Positions 60,843 to 64,000 of a DNA stretch of 64,000 bases are shown in pieces. Position 1 is the stretch's first letter, and the number at the start of each line of letters is the position of its first letter. This stretch comes from Spirochaetota bacterium (GTDB lineage Bacteria; Spirochaetota; Spirochaetia; SPDA01; JAJSAL01). The DNA lies in assembly GCA_024274705.1 (NCBI GenBank), contig JAJSAL010000057.1, forward strand, positions 61,123-125,122, read 5' to 3'. The translations under genes and the position numbers were made by a program. The notes under the pieces were generated by a model. That model was given only the letters and a program-made list of their open reading frames with translations. It searched no databases and was not told the DNA's origin.

Positions 60843-61250
60843 TCAAGTATGTGGTTTAACAGGTTCGAGACTGGGGAGATTGAATTCTTCAGGCAGCCTG
60901 GACGGTTTACCCTTGTTATCAACACACACCCAGTATACTTCGGCTTCCACAACGGTGGAGCCTTCGCATTCTATGATTTGCCTGAATACACCGCTTGTCA
61001 GTTTTTTCTTGACCGGTACTGTTTTAATGATCAGTACGTCCCCCAGGGTTGCTGGTGCCTTGTAATCGATACAGATGCGAGTCAGATACAGGGCGTACCC
61101 CTGGGAAACCAGGCGCTGATAATCGAATCCGATATCATTGAGAAACGTGACACGGCCGTATTCAAGAAAATTTAAATATGTTGCGTTGTTGACGTGACGG
61201 TTACCGTCCAGTTCATATGACCGGACCGTGTGACTGCAGGTATGTGGCAT
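60843..61250 (-). CDS. Hot-dog acyl-CoA thioesterase (YbgC-like)
   Basis: The 135-residue hot-dog fold protein has RSYELDGNRHVNNATYLNFLEYGRV with the catalytic Asp in the 4-hydroxybenzoyl-CoA thioesterase/YbgC pattern. It hydrolyses acyl-CoA or acyl-ACP. It is divergent from the tRNA gene and 40 bp before the GHKL gene. Confidence 0.85.
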   Translation of the reverse strand: MPHTCSHTVRSYELDGNRHVNNATYLNFLEYGRVTFLNDIGFDYQRLVSQGYALYLTRICIDYKAPATLGDVLIIKTVPVKKKLTSGVFRQIIECEGSTVVEAEVYWVCVDNKGKPSRLPEEFNLPSLEPVKPHT

Positions 61251-61265
61251 GCCGATCTCCCTTTA

Positions 61266-61294
61266 TTGACAGATTTCCGGTTCGTTGCTATAGT
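61266..61294 (+). promoter_or_regulatory. Sigma-70 promoter of tRNA-Met
   Basis: TTGACA (61266-61271), 17 nt, TATAGT (61289-61294), with the tRNA starting 18 nt later. Confidence 0.85.
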
Positions 61295-61312
61295 TTGCCC
61301 TCGATTGAATAC

Positions 61313-61385
61313 GGCGGTGTAGCTCAGTCGGTAGAGCAAACGGCTCATATCCGTTAGGTCAGGGGTTCAAGTCCCTTCGCCGCTA
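61313..61385 (+). tRNA. tRNA-Met (anticodon CAT)
   Basis: A 73-nt cloverleaf: acceptor GGCGGTG / CGCCGCT (with one G-U at the first pair and one in the stem), D-arm AGCTCAGTCGGTAGAGC, anticodon stem AACGG-CTCATAT-CCGTT, T-loop TTCAAGT and discriminator A. CCA is not encoded. The paired first base and lack of three GC pairs in the anticodon stem argue for elongator and not initiator; a lysidine-modified tRNA-Ile2 is less likely. Confidence 0.93.
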
Positions 61386-61390
61386 TTTTA

Positions 61391-61429
61391 ACCCGTTGTA
61401 ATTATTATTACATTACAACGGGTTTTTTT
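61391..61429 (+). terminator. Rho-independent terminator after tRNA-Met
   Basis: ACCCGTTGTAAT (61391-61402) and ATTACAACGGGT (61412-61423) form a 12-bp perfect stem followed by a run of seven T. Confidence 0.9.
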
Positions 61430-61775
61430 AAAACACAGTTCGTAGTAACAAGGTGACGTGTTAAAGCAGAGACGAACGGAGAGCCCGGATCAACGCAGAC
61501 CATCATATCAACGGTAAGAGAAAAATAATAGACAGGATGTTCTCCCACATGATAAGTATCGCTGTTCAATTAATGTTTATTCAGATGTACCCCCTCAACG
61601 GCGATTCAGGTAAATAGTTCCTGCTTATGGAGTTGCAACCGGATGGTAGTGGTAAAAAATACCAAAATTGAGAATATATCACAATACAGCCGTTTCTCTT
61701 ACAGTTATGCTGAACTTTCTGTTTTTATTTCATGAAATACCCGATTGCTACAATAGTAGAAAGGCTGTAGGTTGA
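61430..61775. other. Non-coding stretch upstream of the PocR-AraC gene
   Basis: About 345 bp with no gene-like frame and no clear RNA structure. It should contain the promoter of the regulator gene; no strong sigma-70 match is seen. Confidence 0.5.
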
Positions 61776-63122
61776 GTGGAACTGATAAAGGTAGGGTTTA
61801 AAATAGAAAAGATTGATTTCACTGCAGCACAAAAAGATCTCCTGTTCGATGTAAAGAGCGCCGTAAAATTCGCCCAGGATTACAGCCTCTCCACCGGGGT
61901 GGATTGTTCTATCATTGACGCAAAGGGCGGCGTAATCTTTACTAGTTCATCCCACAGACAGACCTGTAAGGGCTGCAGACAGCTGCAGACATACCTGAAA
62001 GAAGAATTTTCCTGTTCCAGTGTGTATCTTTACGGTAATTACCAGGCAGAACGGCTGGGAGGGAAGGACATTTTTTTCTGCCCCGTGGGATTTGCTCATT
62101 GGGCTGCACCGATCATTGTTGACGGGATCATGCAGGGAGGTTTCATCGGCGGGCCGGTAGTACTAACAGAACATGACGACTTCGTCCGGGAAACCATCGT
62201 CCATAAATATCAGATTTCCGATGAGGATGTCCAGACAATTCGTTCCTTTGTGAAGGACATACGGTATGTTCATCCCTCCAGGATGGCCAGCCTTGCGGAC
62301 CTCCTCATGGTCATAAGCAGATATATAACAGAATCCGAATCTGTGAATGATCAGGAAATTCTCGAACAATCCGCAGAACAGGCAACAATATCCGACAACA
62401 TATACCTCTTCACTTCCATGGGAGGCGAGGAGAATGAGAATGTACATTATCCTTTGGAGAAGGAGCGGGAACTCCTGTTCATGATTTCCAGAGGGGACAA
62501 AGCCGGCGCGCGTAAAACGTTAAACGAGATACTTGGGCATGTATTTTTTTCCAGTGATGGGAAATTTGAGGTTATAAAAGCCAGGGTTTTAGAACTGGTG
62601 GTCCTTTTGTCCAGGGCAGCTTTGGAAGGCGGCGCGGAAATCGATGAAATATTCGGCATGAATTACAAGTATCTTAGGGAGATACACAGTTTTACTTCTG
62701 TTGAGCAGCTGGCTACCTGGCTTTCCCGCATCATGAACAGGTTCAGCGACTGTGTATTCAACCTGACTGATGTGAAACATGTGGACGTGATATACAAGAC
62801 TCTGGATTATGTAAAAAAGAATTACATGAATAAAATATCCCTGTCTGATGTTGCGGGTAACGCACATATCAGTCCTTCGTATTTCAGCAAGATTTTTAAA
62901 GACGAGATGAAGGGCAATTTCAACACCTACCTGAACCAGGTACGCATACAGAACAGTAAGAAACTGCTCTTGGACGATGCAGTGTCATTAGTCGATGTTG
63001 CGTTTCTCTGCGGATACGAGGATCAGAGTTATTTTTCCAAGGTATTTAAAAAAATGGTAGGTATGAGTCCGGGAAAATACCGGGAATCTATGGGAAGAAC
63101 AAAACAGCTGGAGATAAGCTGA
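61776..63122 (+). CDS. PocR-domain AraC-family regulator
   Basis: The 448-residue protein has an N-terminal PocR-type sensor (about 25-185, with CKGCRQLQ, FFCPVGFAHWAAPI and GFIGGP), a helical linker, and a C-terminal AraC DNA-binding domain with two helix-turn-helix units (SLSDVAGNAHISPSYFSKIF and DVAFLCGYEDQSYFSKVFKK). PocR domains bind small metabolites such as diols or, in spirochaetes and firmicutes, ligands of corrinoid-dependent pathways. It probably switches on the corrinoid gene 50 bp downstream. The start is GTG 61776 with weak ribosome site. Confidence 0.87.
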   Translation: MELIKVGFKIEKIDFTAAQKDLLFDVKSAVKFAQDYSLSTGVDCSIIDAKGGVIFTSSSHRQTCKGCRQLQTYLKEEFSCSSVYLYGNYQAERLGGKDIFFCPVGFAHWAAPIIVDGIMQGGFIGGPVVLTEHDDFVRETIVHKYQISDEDVQTIRSFVKDIRYVHPSRMASLADLLMVISRYITESESVNDQEILEQSAEQATISDNIYLFTSMGGEENENVHYPLEKERELLFMISRGDKAGARKTLNEILGHVFFSSDGKFEVIKARVLELVVLLSRAALEGGAEIDEIFGMNYKYLREIHSFTSVEQLATWLSRIMNRFSDCVFNLTDVKHVDVIYKTLDYVKKNYMNKISLSDVAGNAHISPSYFSKIFKDEMKGNFNTYLNQVRIQNSKKLLLDDAVSLVDVAFLCGYEDQSYFSKVFKKMVGMSPGKYRESMGRTKQLEIS

Positions 63123-63128
63123 GGATGT

Positions 63129-63147
63129 AATCCGGTTTGACCGGATT
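63129..63147 (+). promoter_or_regulatory. Inverted repeat between regulator and corrinoid gene
   Basis: AATCCGGT, 3 nt, ACCGGATT: a perfect 8-bp repeat 25 bp before the corrinoid ATG. It may be an operator or a leader hairpin. Confidence 0.45.
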
Positions 63148-63172
63148 CAATATATACACATGGAGGGAACAC

Positions 63173-63805
63173 ATGAGCATTCTGAACGAAATCTCTGAAC
63201 TTCTTCAAAAGGGAAAGGCGAACGTAGTTAAAGAGCTTTGTCAAAAAGCCATAGATGAAGGACTCGATGCAAAAACCGTACTCAACGACGGCCTGATGCA
63301 CGGCATGGGAATCATCGGAGAGAAATTCAAAAAGAACGAAGTATATGTACCGGAAGTTCTCATTGCTGCACGGGCGATGAATACCGGTATCGAGATATTG
63401 AAACCGCTTCTTGCAGAAGGGGAGTACATTTCGAAAGGTAAAGTTGTGCTGGGAACCGTAAAAGGTGACCTTCACGACATCGGGAAAAACCTGGTGAAGA
63501 TCATGCTTGAAGGAAAGGGCATGGAAGTAGTGGATCTCGGCATCGACGTGCCGGCGGAAAAGTTCATCGAATCAGTAAAAACCGAGGGTGCAAAAGTCAT
63601 TGCCTGTTCAGCTCTTCTGACAACAACGATGACGGAGATGGAGAATATCGTAAAAGCTGCTGAAGAAGCAGGACTACGTGATCAGGTGAAGATCATGGTC
63701 GGCGGCGCTCCTGTAACCGACAGTTATTGCAAGAGTATAGGTGCGGATACATACGCCCCTGATGCAGCATCTGCAGCAGACGCTGCTCTGGAACTGCTTG
63801 CATAA
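63173..63805 (+). CDS. Corrinoid protein of a methyltransferase system
   Basis: The 210-residue B12-binding protein has the helical cap (EISELLQKGKANVVKELCQ) and a Rossmann-type cobalamin domain with the DLHDIGKN (D-x-H-x-x-G) motif, GIDVPAEKF and ACSALLTTTM. It matches MtbC/MttC/MtaC-type carriers that accept methyl groups from methylamines, betaines or methoxy compounds. The partner methyltransferase would be expected downstream but lies past the window edge. Start ATG 63173 has GGAGG upstream. Confidence 0.92.
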   Translation: MSILNEISELLQKGKANVVKELCQKAIDEGLDAKTVLNDGLMHGMGIIGEKFKKNEVYVPEVLIAARAMNTGIEILKPLLAEGEYISKGKVVLGTVKGDLHDIGKNLVKIMLEGKGMEVVDLGIDVPAEKFIESVKTEGAKVIACSALLTTTMTEMENIVKAAEEAGLRDQVKIMVGGAPVTDSYCKSIGADTYAPDAASAADAALELLA

Positions 63806-63827
63806 AGACTGTTTCGATAGAAACAAC

Positions 63828-63861
63828 AAGCCCTTCTGTCCGGTACAGAAGGGCTTTTCTA
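63828..63861 (+). terminator. Rho-independent terminator after the corrinoid gene
   Basis: AAGCCCTTCTGT (63828-63839) and ACAGAAGGGCTT (63845-63856) form a 12-bp perfect stem followed by TTTTCT. The intron start lies directly after it. Confidence 0.9.
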
Positions 63862-63862
63862 T

Positions 63863-64000
63863 GTGCGCCCGGCAGGGGCGCACCTACTTGGAGGTGAAAG
63901 TCCTCTACAGGCCCGGCAAGGGGAACTGTTAGCTGGACGGCAAGGGTGTCAGGGGTGACCCTGAATCTGAAGGAAGCCGCAGGCAAAACGCTGCCTCGAC
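63863..64000 (+). mobile_element. 5' end of a group IIC-type intron (continues past the window)
   Basis: From GTGCGCCCGGCA (63863) the sequence follows the 5' end of bacterial group IIC introns: GGTGAAAGTCC, GGAACTGTTAGC, CAAGGGTGTC, GAATCTGAAGGAAGC and GGCAAAAC in order and at fitting distances. It looks like the domain I region known from Oceanobacillus iheyensis. The reverse transcriptase/maturase and 3' end lie outside. The site, just after a terminator stem, is the usual target of this class. Confidence 0.85.

Noticed and set aside
1..64000. CRISPR array, prophage, toxin-antitoxin or restriction-modification locus
   Set aside because: No regular direct repeats, phage structural genes or paired small toxin genes were seen. 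The Mrr-like domain is fused to TPRs and looks degenerate in its catalytic part.

Overview
The window is about 64 kb of a spirochaete chromosome, most like the free-living Spirochaetaceae/Sediminispirochaeta group; I cannot name the genus. The evidence is two FlaB-type periplasmic flagellins (N-terminus MIINHNMSA), a flgN-flgK-flgL-fliW-csrA operon, FliD and FlaG beside the flagellins, several PilZ proteins, relaxed lipoboxes, and many large proteins that look like outer-membrane barrels. Gene density is high, most genes sit in tightly spaced or overlapping co-directional runs, and the only mobile element seen is the start of a group II intron at the right edge.

Layout. 1-7.5 kb: a DUF115 (Maf-like) protein, a PASTA-containing class B penicillin-binding protein, signal peptidase I, a LysM/M23 peptidase, a small membrane ORF and SecA (envelope growth and secretion). 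7.6-13.7 kb: a plus-strand run of a lipoprotein, two membrane proteins, a MutT-like Nudix enzyme and a MrfA/MrfB-like helicase-exonuclease pair. 13.7-17.2 kb: GNAT acetyltransferase, family 3 glycosidase, thioredoxin reductase. 17.4-21.9 kb: flagellar hook-junction operon behind a clear sigma-28 promoter, ending in fliW and csrA. 21.9-31 kb (minus strand): HD-GYP protein, tsaB, tsaE (CTG start), PilZ protein, an unknown protein, fliD, flaG and two flaB genes. Both flaB leaders carry a GGA-loop hairpin at the same distance from the start codon, so FliW, CsrA and their probable target mRNAs all lie in this window.

31-40.5 kb: a possibly frameshifted small gene, a DUF2807 protein, a dihydroorotate-dehydrogenase-like enzyme behind an operator-like inverted repeat, an acyltransferase, a GIY-YIG protein, a lipoprotein, a phosphoesterase, and three TPR proteins, one of which (TPR plus Mrr-like domain) is interrupted by an in-frame stop. 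40.6-51 kb: mutL and three large secreted proteins with barrel-like C-termini, the largest about 1,630 residues. 51-61.3 kb: a pore-less voltage-sensor protein, DUF503, a ComFB-domain protein, an HD phosphohydrolase, aconitase, more PilZ proteins, a GHKL ATPase, a hot-dog thioesterase and tRNA-Met(CAT). 61.7-64 kb: a PocR-AraC regulator and a corrinoid protein of a methyltransferase system, whose terminator is followed directly by a group IIC-type intron running off the window.

Two themes stand out: a complete FliW-CsrA-flagellin circuit, and a concentration of likely cyclic-di-GMP proteins (HD-GYP, three PilZ-type proteins, ComFB) around motility genes. No CRISPR array, prophage or classical antiphage island was seen.
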